Positions 22,450 to 34,125 of a stretch of DNA of 64,000 nucleotides are shown one piece after another; position 1 is the first letter of the stretch; the number at the start of each line of letters is the position of its first letter. The position numbers were made by a program, and so were the translations under genes. The stretch covers positions 42,352 through 106,351 of the forward strand of contig JNEU01001007.1 in assembly GCA_000697475.1 (NCBI GenBank). Direction: 5' to 3'. Below the pieces are notes generated by a model. It saw nothing but the letters and a program-made list of their open reading frames with translations, had not been told where the DNA came from and searched no databases. The DNA comes from Lichtheimia corymbifera B2541. Taxonomy: Eukaryota > Mucoromycota > Mucoromycetes > Mucorales > Lichtheimiaceae.

Positions 22450-23754
22450 GGGTGAAGATGGTTGGCCCCGATTATTGCCGTAGCGGAGGAGAGAGGTTGG
22501 TTGGTAAAAAGAGAAAAGAAGAAGGAGCAATTACCAGCAAAGCAATTGGTAGCTATATACCGAGCGGAACACGTTGCTGTCTTTCGTTTTTTGTTTTCCC
22601 TTCAATAGCGGACTATGCTATCTACTAAGACAGGGCAGAAATATTTTAGCCAGTTAGTGACAGTTGATTTGTTCATGGATACTTTCCCTTCTTACTGGCT
22701 AAAAATGACTTCTATAATGAGAACGAGACAACGAATCGCGTCCAATTAAATATACACCATGTACTACTACTACTACAGCTTTGCCCAAAATCTGTCAGGG
22801 TCTACATAGGAGTACATTATGACATCGGCTTGTGACCCCATTCAGAGTATTTGCTCAAAAAAGGTAAACGATAAGATCGGATTGTCGTGAGAAAGCGGAG
22901 CCACTTTTGCCTACATCCGAAAGCTTACTTTTGACTATATTCCTTGGCGTTATTCTCTCTAATGTCATGTGGAATATAGCTATAATAGACGTAGTGCATT
23001 GGTATAGTCTTTCGGGAATAATGGATTAAACATTGCAAGGGGATGAGAAGATTGGGTTCGTGTTGTCAGCAATTGACAAAGCGGGAACCAGAAATGGTTA
23101 TTGATAACAGATGATTAGGCTCCAATCATATGCAAACGGCAACGCGGTCCGCCGAGAGCAAAAGGTAACGGTAATTCATCCGGCAGTTGTCAATAACAAC
23201 AACCGCTACCTAGCTTCTTGTATCCTTTTACTGCATTATGATAAAACATTGAGAGCTATGAATTGCAATTTTCTGCAAACATGACAAAGGTGGTACAGAT
23301 TAACACTTAGCATAATGATGCGTGGGAAAGTTTTCACAAAAGGGATCTTGAGGGTGTAAGCTTCCCTTGATTTGGATTACGCAAATCGTTTTGTCGATTT
23401 ATATCCCGCTCGTCATCATTCAAATATTTGATTGGTTCAACATATATCCGCCATCGGCCGATAAAATACCACAGCCGAGGTTTTATGGTGATGATATGGA
23501 AGAGTTGTAGCTACCCGTTTGGGAACAGCTTGGATGAATCTCATTGGAATACAAGCATCAAAGCAATCATTATTCATAAAGCGCGTTTTCATTGTCCATA
23601 ATAATGCCATTAAGGAGACATGCTCAAAGAGCCTTTCATTGTTTAAAAGAATATGCATTACAGAGTTCCATGAAAATATTTGAGGGAGGTGGGGTGATAA
23701 TCAGCTTCTGCATGACACTTGCACCACCGCCCCTTTTTACGCTTCTTCACAATC
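22450..23754. other. Intergenic, no gene recognised
   Basis: This 1.3-kb AT-rich region includes the PTR2 promoter (transcribed leftward). Short frames are present but none is supported. Confidence 0.55.
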
Positions 23755-23848
23755 AACCCCACCGCTACATGTCAAACTGCAATGTGCTCCTCAATGAGCG
23801 GTAATTAAGAAGCGTTGGCTAGTTGAGAAACAAGAAAAAGAATACTGA

Positions 23849-24342
23849 TTGTTGTCTACATTTGCCATTGGTCACAGCCCACACGAGCTCCAATCCCAAA
23901 CTACAGGCGCCATTGACACTCTAACACATACAACTTTCTCTGACGCCGACCATAAGGGCGATACGTTCTTTGGGATGCAAAGCAATAAGGCAGCAAAAGT
24001 ACCTATCCGCGACAGCCTCGGCAACCAACACCCTTTGTGCCGTCAAGGACTATATCGCTCATGTGACTTTAGCCAGGTACAAGATTCATAATGCATGAAT
24101 TAGATTACATGGATATTGATGAAGGTATTAGGATACTCTATGGGAACATCTTCAAAGGACAACTACAGCGCAGTGTACGCTCAAATGGACGTGATTACGA
24201 CTTTCTTCTGTCAATCGCCGCTATCTTTAAACCTGGAACATCTTCCTCAATCGAAGAGAGAGATACAAGGATCGTTGATGACTTGCTTTGTTTGCCGGTG
24301 GCAAAAGGAACGAAGATCTATCAGCAAAAAAAAAAAAAGTAA
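23849..24342 (+). pseudogene. Decayed coding relic shared by both duplication copies (copy 1)
   Basis: One frame reads ELQSQTTGAIDTLTHTTFSD..., followed after a splice-like GTACAAG by LDYMDIDEGIRILYGNIFKG and GRDYDFLLSIAAIF. The corresponding frames in copy 2 share GELQ, FSDA, YIDVDEAVRISYGDHYQGQ and a similar downstream block, but contain stops and frame changes. Conserved blocks with damaged frames point to an ancestral gene that was duplicated along with its neighbour and then lost. I cannot name the family. Confidence 0.45.
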
Positions 24343-25170
24343 GCACTATAGTACTATCGTGCATGAGAAGGTTTCCTTATTCCCTTTTCCTACGCAGGAG
24401 GAAGCTACATCAAAGGAAGGACTCTGGATGTGACCATCGATACAAGAATGCGTTCTATTCGGATAATGAAAAAGGGTTAGTATCCATCGATGCGGTATAA
24501 TATCAAGTTGTCTAACACATGTCATCAAGTAGATGCCGTGATGATGCAGCAACCAATTTATACGCACTTCTTTTATAATGAATGGACAATTCTATCAATG
24601 CAGCAAATGGAATATTCACCGTAGCGAAGCGAAGCTCATCCACGCTATGTACATCCACATCTTTCCACCAAAGAAACTGCGCCACAAGGAAGATAGAGGA
24701 GCAAACAAACAACAGATGACGCCACCTAGAAGCAGAGCATCAACGCTTTCCATTGTCTCTTTTGATCACGGGATCAGGGTGACACACACTTGTACACATT
24801 TACACATCACCGACGTATTTCTCCTGCCCTGCATCATCCATACTCCTATATACCACCAATTCCTATCTATAACGTCTCTTTTGTACATGGATTTATTTTA
24901 CGTGTGTTCCTATTATAGTCATGTCAATAAATCTCTCCTTGGGCTTTATGATAAGGTTGTACTGATGGAAACATTTGAAGTAGTAAATTGGGGCTGTGAG
25001 GATGAGCGTGGCGCATACTCGTTAATTTACCATTTTAGGAAGTCGAATCAAAATCAAAGCTTGTCTGTGATGATCTCAGCTTCTTTCTCTTCTCATTTTT
25101 CTTTTCCTTTTTTTGTCCCTCACAGCCTCTTCCTCAAACACTACTGCTGCCAACCTTTGGATATCGCAAT

Positions 25171-27266
25171 ATGGCTCAAGAGGATGGCGATACCCGTAGC
25201 TACAACTCTCACCAAAGCACCAACAATAGCACATCAGCCCTTCATGACGATAATACCAGACGGCGGAAGAATAACGACGATGCTGCATCAACAAACACAG
25301 AGGTAATTATATACCATCCATGATCCATGATCTGCAGTCATTAATTCATATTAAATATATTAGAAAAGCAAAGCTGGAAAGCTGATGGCTCGTATCTCGG
25401 GTGTGCGTGATTTGCTAGGCGTCGTCTTTTTGCCTATTCTCAACGTCATCTTCACAGCCATTATGATGGGTCTTTTAATCTATGCATATTCCACGGCGAA
25501 TGGGAAACCTTTGGACTATACAATTGGCAGTATGAACGTTCCAACATTTGTATCCTTGATCACTACACTTCTCAAAATGGGTATCATGGGTGGTATTGGA
25601 TAGTAAGTTCGAAGCTTGGATATGGCTAATTACACCTACTCAAATGGTTCTGTAACATAGCGCTATTTCCGAGTATAAGTGGGTGCGATTCCAGAATGGT
25701 GGTCAACTCAGCTTGCTTGACGTGTATGATGCTTGCACACGTGGTGTTGGAGGTTAATATCATACTTTCACCTTGTTGTCATTTACCTTTGTTTAATTGA
25801 TGGTGGGTTGTTGAATAGGTGTAATTCGTGTGTTATTGTCGATCCGAATGGATACTATCCTTATCCCAGCTGTTATCTTCCAAATTGGTCTTATAGCCTT
25901 GGGACCAGCAGCACAAGAGATTCTTGCAAACTACGATGAAACGGTTTCATGTTATATCGATCCTCCTGGTCGACCATTGTATGTCAAAACGTACCACTCT
26001 TGGCAGTGGTACAAAGTACCACAACCCCATCGTGCACCACAGCTGAAGGGTATTAAGCAGGATTACGTTCCAAAGATTGGATTCGGTGCAGCATACGCCA
26101 ATAGTACCACTGGTCTTGTCAATTACATGTACAACTTGTACTCGATCAATACCACCTGGCACGACGTTGCAACTATGCGCAATGATATTGATTGCGTGAC
26201 AGGATCCTACGCAGATACACGTATCATTAACGACCAAACATTGAATGTCAGCACGCTGAGCGAGTATTTTGGAAGCGGACGACCAATCGATGTCCCTCGT
26301 ATGTTTTATGCAGAGTCTATGTATAATCGTACGCATTATGATCGCGAACGCCTGTTCTTTGATATTCTGGATACAACAGCCTATCATCCTGAAGATCGAC
26401 CCTTAGTAGGTGACCAAACGGTTGTCATCGTTACCGAAGGCAGACAAGCAATCAGTAGCAGCTTAAACAATCCTGAGGAAGAAGCAACGGTTGAAATATG
26501 CACGTTACGATCCTATATCACCAACAGCACTATGGTCGAATCCGGCACACTGAATGTTGAAATCCGACCTACGTGGGAGAACAAGCGACTTATTGATATG
26601 GACTATGACAGGCTGCTGAATGGCAGTGTCCTGGATTTGTCCTTCTCTGAAACAGGAGACCACACATACGACAATGCTTATGCCTATCAGCTCAGTCTCA
26701 TTGCCACTATGACCGACCCCAAAAATGCAAAGTTTCATCGAAAATCAGCTGATCGATGGGCTACTGCTGTGCCGGAAAATGTGGAGAACGTGTTCACCAA
26801 TTACATCAGAGATGGATTCTACATGAGCGATCTTTTCATGACCTTTTATGCACCTGAGGAGGATTCTCCTTCGAGAGCTATCTATGGTGATGCTTGTTTC
26901 GCCAATGACACAACCTATAACTTTGATCAAGGTGCCTATTTGGGCTTGTCATTAGCACCCGTTGTGCCACTTGCATGGTGGGTTGTATTGTGGATCATTA
27001 GTTTATACCAAACCAACGGCATATCACGTGGCAATTCACAAATCGCCTTGATGGCAACCGGCCTCACACACCGCGTCTCAGATCGATTCAAAGGATTCTC
27101 TCATACGGGTCAAGCTCAAATTTTCAGCCAGGCTTCCAAGGTGAAGGCTTGGTTTGGTGAAATTAGACGCAGTGATGGTCGTCGTGGTCACGTTGCTTTT
27201 GGCCTTGAGGATGAAATTCAGCCGTTGCGTGTAAGGAATCAACGCAATGATGAGGCAGCAGCTTAA
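25171..27266 (+). CDS. Two-ended membrane glycoprotein with large extracellular domain, paralogue A
   Basis: Four exons (25171-25302, 25364-25602, 25661-25752, 25819-27266) give 636 residues. After a polar Ser/Asn-rich N-terminus there are hydrophobic helices near residues 58-84 (GVVFLPILNVIFTAIMMGLL), 98-115 and 155-180 (TILIPAVIFQIGLIALGPAA). A ~350-residue hydrophilic region follows with many N-glycosylation sequons (NST, NTT, NVS, NRT, NGS, NDT), suggesting exposure to the ER lumen or cell surface. Then come a last helix (LGLSLAPVVPLAWWVVLWII) and a basic ~110-residue tail. It is a tandem duplicate of the gene at 29543. I do not recognise the family; no enzymatic motif is visible. Confidence 0.85.
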
Positions 27267-28009
27267 GATCACCTTTTACTTGTACCATTATCTTTATATA
27301 CCTTACTCATAATATTAAAAGAGCCCATACATTCGTTCCATTTATGGATGGAATTGTCATTCTACAATGTTCAGAAGCAAGGAATATGCGTGAATCAATT
27401 CAACAGTATTATAACCTACTGAATTCATAAACCTGCAGCTAACCCTTCCTCCCATTCCCAATTGTTGTCCAATCCACTGCAGGTGATCAGTTCTCCTGCT
27501 CCAGACCAACCTTTAATCATTCAGTGGACTTGGACCGAGAGGATTTGACTGACGCGACAAACACTGGAACAACAGGGAAACATGCCAGTAACCTACTTAC
27601 ATTCTCACCCGTTCATCATCTCTTTTATATGTAGACGCTCCCATTTTAATTCTCATAATGAAGCATGTGGTTTTTATTTGAATGGAGTTATTCAGCATGT
27701 CGAAGCCCACCGTCTGACCAAGTTTCACGATGGAGGTGGACAATGGCGGGGGGGTGCATAGTAAACTCCACATTACACCCTCCCATTCAAAATTTTTAAA
27801 TGAAAGGTGTGTTCTTTATTAAGACAAAATTGATCAGCATATCCGAAAGCATCTTGTGTGCAAGTTTGAGGTCAATGTAGGCAATCTCAAGATCATGGAT
27901 TAATTTACAGTGTGCATGAATTTATAAGGCAGTGCCTGATCTATTTAATTTCCAGCTCTTCCCACACCCAGCTCGCTGTCTTCCTCCCATTTGCGCATGA
28001 CTCTATATC
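27267..28009. other. Intergenic between duplication copies; contains a dispersed repeat
   Basis: No gene. The segment 27426-27554 matches 61948-62093. The remainder is AT-rich and lies between the end of copy 1 and the start of recognisable copy 2. Confidence 0.55.
27426..27554 (+). repeat. Dispersed repeat, copy 1 (matches 61948-62093)
   Basis: Both copies share CCTTCCTCCCATTC, ATTGTTG, CTCCTGCTCCAG-type words and a final GAGAGGATTTGACTGAC in the same order and spacing on the plus strand. The copies are 34 kb apart and moderately diverged. Origin unknown: it may be a fragment of a mobile element or of a gene family. Confidence 0.7.
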
Positions 28010-28149
28010 CAAACCACCTCGCGCCGAAACTGCAATGTACTCCTCAATGAGTGGTAATTAGGAAGATTCAGTTGTTGTAAACAAGAAAAGGGATACCAAT
28101 CGTTGTCTACTTTTGTCCTTGCTCACAGCCACCACCAGCTGCAATGGCG

Positions 28150-28515
28150 AACTACAGACGTCATTTACAGCCTACTACAGCACCGCGTTCTCTGATGCCA
28201 ACCAAAACGACGACACTTCTTTTGACGTGCAAGGCAACAAGAACGTCCAATGTTATCTACAGCATCCTCTACAGTCTGAGCAGCAATAACTATGTGTTCG
28301 TCAAGAACAGTGTTGTCAACCAATCCATTTGGCGTTAGCAGGTACAGGCTTCATATGCATGAATGTACTACATTGACGTTGACGAAGCAGTTAGGATTAG
28401 CTATGGTGATCATTATCAAGGACAGCTGCAATGCAGTGAACACTGAAATGGATGCGATCCTGACGATTCTTCTGTCAGCTGCCCCTATCTTCGACATTGA
28501 GGGACGACCATGAAT
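28150..28515 (+). pseudogene. Decayed coding relic (copy 2)
   Basis: The frame GELQTSFTAYYSTAFSDANQ continues to a stop, and a second block reads YIDVDEAVRISYGDHYQGQ before stops. Both align in order with the relic at 23849-24342. Multiple stops and frame changes show it is not functional in this form. Confidence 0.45.
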
Positions 28516-29542
28516 GATAACCATCGAGGGACTCAGCTCGTTTCACTCAAGCCATCCAATATTGCTTTTGTACTCACACAACTATTATCGATGGATTGGA
28601 TGATGGCGTTTCACTTTACAAGGATTCTGACAACTAGTCCACGACACATGACATGACCATACTTTTGTTATTCAAACATTGTCAGCAACATCGAGTGAGT
28701 GTGGAGGGGGTTTGCTATGAAGTGGAAGGATATCACGGATTGACTAGTACATTCAATTGGCTAGATTCATGGGCATGAAGTGAATGCGGTATCGAACAAA
28801 GGTTTTATTTGCGGCTATATATGGCGAGATATGGGAACATCAACTTCAGAGACGGCAAGGTCAGCGGTAGCTTGTCCAATGGGTTGTAAGTGTTTTTAAA
28901 CTGTTACTGAATGATCTAAGCTAATACAGAGCTTATAGAATCTATACCGCTTCAAGATGTTGGATCATTTTCAAAAGCTATTGCAGCTGTATCGTACAAC
29001 ACATCAAACGTCCTACCGGTAGAGCTATAGCGACTTTCAATCCTCTCACACTTCCACGGCATGGAATAACAGCATTTTCACAAATGAACTCTGCGTTCAC
29101 GTCGTATGCAGAAAACCTTGTGAAGCAAACAAACATGAGACGCCGCCAACAAGTAGTACAGCATCAACGCTACCCCTTTTGCTTCATTGTCATCACCGTA
29201 CCACAAGCGAGACATACCATTGACGAACTTCTATTTCCCACCGATCTTTGCTACTCAAAAGGACCACACTTTTACGCAAGTCTTGTATAGAGGTATGCAT
29301 GGTTATAATGCAGTTATGGCATGCCAGTGAAGGTTTCTCATGATTCTATGATCAGGTTGCACTGATAGAAACGCCAGAAATGATGAAATGAGGCTGTGAA
29401 GATGAGCGTGATGCATGTGCTTGACCATCCACAACATCCAATGGATACCAAATTTATCGGTAAAGAATCTCCGTCCCTTCCTTTCTCTTTTACTTCCACA
29501 GCGTTTTCTCCAACACGACTATTCGTTCCTTTAGATCGCAAT
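28516..29542. other. Upstream region of paralogue B, no intact gene
   Basis: Homologous throughout to the region upstream of paralogue A, including the stretch GAGGCTGTGAAGATGAGCGTG near 29390 and its counterpart near 24995. It presumably holds the promoter of paralogue B; no intact reading frame is supported. Confidence 0.5.
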
Positions 29543-31647
29543 ATGGCTCAAGAGGAAGGCGATATCCATAGTCACAATTCCCACCAAAGTACCAGCAGTA
29601 CATCAGCGCTCCACAACAACAATAATCAAAGGAAGGACAGCGATGATGAAGCTGAATCAACCAACACGGAGGTAATTATATACGGTCAATGATCCATTAT
29701 ACGCATTGTTTAACTCATACTGGAATTAACAGAAAAACATATCTGGAAAGCTGTTGGCTCATATTTCGGGTGTACGGGATTTGTTTGATTTGTTTGGCGT
29801 CGTTTTTTTGCCGATTCTCAACATCATTTTCACAGTGGCTATGATGGGACTTTTGCTCTATGCATATTCCACAGCAAATGGGAAAACGTTGGATTACACT
29901 ATTGGCAGCATGAGCGTCCCAACATTTGTATCCCTAATTACTACACTTCTCAAAATGGGTATCATGGGTGGTATTGGATAGTAAGTTTGAAGCTTGGATA
30001 TGGGTAATTACAGTGACTCTAATGATTCTGTAACATAGCGCTATTTCCGAGTATAAGTGGGTGCGATTCCAGAATGGTGGTCAGCTCAGTTTGCTTGACG
30101 TGTATGATGCTTGCACACGTGATTTTGGAGGTTAGTAGCATACAATCACCTTGCTGTCATTTATCTTTGTTTAATTGATTATGGGTTATTGAATAGGTGT
30201 AATTCGTGTGTTACTATCGATTCGGATGGATACTATCCTTATTCCAGCTGTTATCTTCCAAATTGGTCTTATTGCCTTGGGACCTGCAGCACAAGAGATT
30301 CTTGCAGATTACAATGAAACAGTTACATGTTATGTTGAACCGCCTCTTCGAACATTTCAGGTCAAGGATTTCCACCGTGAGCGGTGGTACTTGATACCAG
30401 TACCGCGCAGGATAGCACAGCTGAAGGGGATCAAGCTGGATTATATTCCACAGATTGGATTTGGCTCAGCGTCTAGCAACACCAGCAGAGGCTTTCTCAC
30501 GTATAGATACGGCATCGGATCGATCAACGTCACCTGGCACGACATGCCCACCATGCGGACTGATATTGATTGCGTAACAGACTCTTATGCAAATGCACGC
30601 ATTATTGACGACCAAACATTGAATGTCAGCACGCTGAGAGATTATTTGGGAGCTGATCAGCCAATCGACGTCCCGCGAATATTTTATGCAGAATCAATGT
30701 ACAATCGAACGCATTATGATCGTGAACGACTTGTCTTTGATGTTCTCGACACACCAAATTATCATCCTGAGGATCGACCCTTAGTGGGTGAGCAAACGGT
30801 TGTCATCGTGACGAAAGGTGGACAAGCAATCAGTAGCACTTTGAACAATCCTGAGGAAGAAGCAACGGTTGAACAATGCACGTTACGGTCCTATGTCTCC
30901 AACAGCACTATGACCGAGTCTGGCACGTTCACTGCTGAGATCCATCCCACTTGGGAGAACAAACAACTGATTGAGATCAATTACGATGATTTGCTGAATG
31001 CCACCTACATGGGCCCACGTCACTTTGCTGAGGACAAGCGCGTAATGGACAACGCATATGCTTATCAACTCAGCCTTATTGCCACCATGACCGATCGCAA
31101 CAATACAAAGTTCCACCAAGAGGCAGCCGATCGATGGGCTCTAGCTGTGCCGGATAATGTGGAGAACGCGTTCACCAACTATATCAGAGATGGATTTTAC
31201 AGAAGCGACTTGCTCATGACCTTTTATGCACCTGACGAGCAAATTCCTTCGAGAATCCTATTGGGCGAAGCATGCTTTGCGGACGACATAACATACGACT
31301 TGAATCAATCAGCCTATTTGGGCTTGTCATTAGCTTCAATTTTCCCGCTTTCTTGGTGGATTGTCTTGTGGATCATTAGTTTATACCAAACCAACGGCAT
31401 ATCACGTGGCAATTCACAAATCGCCTTGATGGCAACCGGCCTTACACACAGCGTTTCACATCAATTCAAAGGATTCTCTCATACGGGCCAAGCTCAACTT
31501 TTCAATCGTGCTTCCAAGGTGAAGGCTTGGTTTGGTGAAATTAGACGCAGTGATGGTCGTCGTGGTCACGTTGCTTTTGGTCTTGAAGATGAAATCCAAC
31601 CGTTGCGTGTAAGGAATCAACACCATGACGACGAAGCAGCAGCCTGA
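29543..31647 (+). CDS. Two-ended membrane glycoprotein with large extracellular domain, paralogue B
   Basis: Four exons (29543-29671, 29733-29980, 30039-30130, 30197-31647) give 639 residues with the same helices, sequon-rich middle domain and basic tail as paralogue A. Intron positions and phases are identical. Differences concentrate in the middle domain directly after the third helix (residues about 185-245), whereas the last helix and tail (SLYQTNGISRGNSQIALMAT; KAWFGEIRRSDGRRGHVAFG) are nearly identical. A three-residue insertion creates FDLF after VRDL in the first helix region. Function unknown; a surface protein with a diverging ectodomain is an inference. Confidence 0.85.
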
Positions 31648-32611
31648 GACTACCTTTTTACTTGTACCACCTACTGTTATTATACCTTGCCTGTAAATAT
31701 TATATATAAAGGGACTTGAACGTGCTTGTCTTACTTCACAAAGGGGGACGATGCAATAATGGTGGTGATGCGCGGAGATGATGATATTGTATATGGGCTT
31801 ATAATGTGATGCAAACCACAGTCGTCAATTCCAGCATTATTCCCTTGGTGCCTTGATGATACGCGGGCATGAAAGATGATTCATCAATGTTTGTATACAT
31901 AAACCATCCCTTTTTCGTGTTTAGTGCCATAGTTGTATGAATGCATTGACATTGGCGTCTTGTACTCTATGCATGTCACATACCTTTTAGACTAGTGCCA
32001 TATGCATATTGAGTTTGGGAATATAAGCACTGACCAGTTTTGGGCAAAGAGTGTATTTTTACCCTTCATTTATCGACGGAGTCTTACACGGGGTTACAAT
32101 CAGTCACATACATCACGCAACATGTACTCGGGCTTTTGTAGAATTAATTAATTGGAACATTGGGAATATTGTACGTAAAGAGCTACAAAACGTTATACTA
32201 CACAAGTGTCTTTTTTCCCTTATCGCATGATTAACTTGCGTATTGCCATTCATGGATGTTGCACGTGGTGCTTATCTATACATGCATACAAACTCTCATC
32301 ACTCACAATGTCATTCTCTAATGAATAAAGTTATCCTATCGTTGTTTGGTTGTTGGTGAAGCGTAGAAAAAGTACAATGTGTGTTGTAATACAAAACGAT
32401 GGCTGGTTAAGGTATGCCCCGCTTCGCCAAGTGAAACGGGTAAAACGGTAAAGCAAAAAACATGTGTGTGTATATGTGTGTGTGTGAAAGGTCATTGTTT
32501 ACTCACTGTGAAAGGGAGAAAGAGACAACAGAATAAATGACTTTGAGGAAAAACGGGGACAATGGATACAGTAGGGAGAGTGGGTGGTTGATTTCATCCT
32601 CACGACTGGGT
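31648..32611. other. Convergent intergenic region, no gene
   Basis: This stretch lies between paralogue B (plus) and the LysM gene (minus). A TG-rich stretch occurs at 32462-32488. No conserved coding signal is seen. Confidence 0.6.
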
Positions 32612-34125
32612 TTAGAGGTAGTTGAGGAGTTTGCAGTTGCCACCATCGTAAATGTCGACCTTGGTGGTTCTATGCTGCTTATCCAACTTTTGGTAATAGT
32701 CTTGCTCGTACACATAAAAGTCAATGTGGTGAGAGCTGAAACTCCAGCTTTGATCATCGACCAACAAACAGCCATTGTGCTTCTTGTTAGAGCCAGGCAC
32801 AGACCAACCGTCGATCTCAGGTACATAGATCTTTTTACCCTTGGGAAGATCGTTAGCAGCAATGGTGACATAAGGACGAAGGGGAGAACCGTAAGCTATA
32901 ATAACAAAAAGAAAGTGTGAGCAATGTGAATCAACAATTGTTGTGCATACATACCAGTGATACCATAGGGTTCCTCGGAGCGGTTGATTTCTTCAAAGCA
33001 CTTGTAGTTGTTGCAGGAGCAACCACCAAGGTTGACAATCTTGTTGCCAACGACACCAGTGCCTTCCATGACGAGAGCATCGGCATAGTTTTCATTGACC
33101 TTGGCAATGGTCTTGCCGCTGCAAGTCTTGATAGGGACCTTGGAACCACCCTTGTAGTCACTCTGTTGGGCGATCCAGTAGTAAGTGAAAGCAGCCTTGG
33201 ATTGAAGCTTTTTGCGCTTTTCGGACTTGCTAGAGGAAGACTTGGATGATTTCTTCTTGGTCTTGGAAGCCATGCTGGTCACCTTGTGGCTAACATCATC
33301 ATCATCTTTCTTCTTGTCATCCTTCTTGGAAGTCTCCTTGGAGGAAGACTTGTCGGATGACTTGCTGCTGGAGCCACCTGAAGCAACACAGTAGTACTTG
33401 CCGGTATCAAGGTTGTCGCAAGAACCACGATGAACTTGGGTGTTGAGGTTGTAAAACTCGTTAAGCGAAAGACCGTATTTCTTGGCAACCGAAATGCAAG
33501 TATCCGAGTTGGTCACTATAAAAAGGCAATAATGATGAGCATTGATTTAGGTAAATGATGGATATTTATATAACGAATATTACCTTTATGCTTCTTTGAG
33601 CAGCCACCAGATGATGAGGATCCAGAATCACCCGAGGAAGAAGAGGAACCTTCTTCAACGCAGTACTTCTTGTGGACGTGCAAGTTGGTGCACTTGCTGT
33701 TGATTTGCGAGTTGAGACCCATGAATTCCTTGGTTGAAATGCCGTGCTTCTTGGCAATCTTGTCACAAGTATCACCGCTCTTGACTGTAAAATATTTTGT
33801 CAATATATGCAATAGCGGCTGATAGTAGGCATGGTGTTGCAATGGATGTGTGCTTACCAGTGTAGTAATCAGCACAGCCGCTACCACGCTTCTTGAGCGA
33901 GATCAACTTGGAAGAAACGTCATTGGGAGTATCAACAAGCTCAAAGGAAGGCTCAGGGTCATTGTCGTTGTCGAATGCAGCGAGATAGCTAGCTGAAATC
34001 TTGATTGCATCAGAACCAGAAGTGCCGTGAACGATAGCAAGAGGTTCGGCATGGGCGGTGTTATGGTTGCCAGTGAATGCAAGGATGCCAATGGCTGCGA
34101 GTGTGATTGCGCGCTGAAGAAGCAT
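32612..34125 (-). CDS. Secreted protein with two LysM domains and a 3D/double-psi-barrel-like C-terminal domain
   Basis: Four exons (33858-34125, 33584-33784, 32955-33515, 32612-32895) give 437 residues. Residues 1-26 are a signal peptide; a propeptide ends in the Kex2-type site LKKR (residues 77-80). LysM 1 (about 84-136: VKSGDTCDKIAKKHGISTKE ... YCVEE) and LysM 2 (about 157-208: VTNSDTCISVAKKYGLSLNE ... YYCVAS) bind chitin or peptidoglycan-type glycans. A Lys/Ser/Asp-rich linker leads to a C-terminal domain beginning FTYYWIAQQSDYKGG, with PYVTIAANDLPKGKKIYVP and HHIDFYVYEQDYY. These resemble the 3D/RlpA-type barrel of peptidoglycan-active proteins. Cysteines are spread through the domain, fitting secretion. 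Activity is unproven; a wall-binding protein or a lytic enzyme are both possible. Confidence 0.88.

Larger units (their letters stand above)
23755..27266 (+). repeat. Tandem segmental duplication, copy 1
   Basis: Sequence from about 23755 to the end of the first membrane-glycoprotein gene is colinear with 28010-31647. Matching landmarks include CAATG-T-CTCCTCAATGAG-GGTAATTA near 23778 and 28031, a decayed coding stretch, GAGCATCAACGCT near 24735 and its counterpart near 29160, and the four exons of the gene. The non-coding part is more diverged than the gene, so the duplication is not recent. Confidence 0.8.
28010..31647 (+). repeat. Tandem segmental duplication, copy 2
   Basis: Colinear with 23755-27266 (see that entry). 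Upstream distance to the start codon is about 1.53 kb here against 1.41 kb in copy 1. The 3' part of the gene contains two stretches identical between copies (77 and 71 bp). Confidence 0.8.

Noticed and set aside
24578..25306. 242-codon plus frame overlapping paralogue A exon 1
   Set aside because: Exon 1 in another frame (from 25171) matches paralogue B exon 1 and splices correctly; this frame has no counterpart in copy 2.
32462..32488. TG-rich stretch as a possible telomere-like or CRISPR-like repeat
   Set aside because: Simple dinucleotide repeat with irregular interruptions; no spacer-repeat structure. No CRISPR array seen anywhere in the window.
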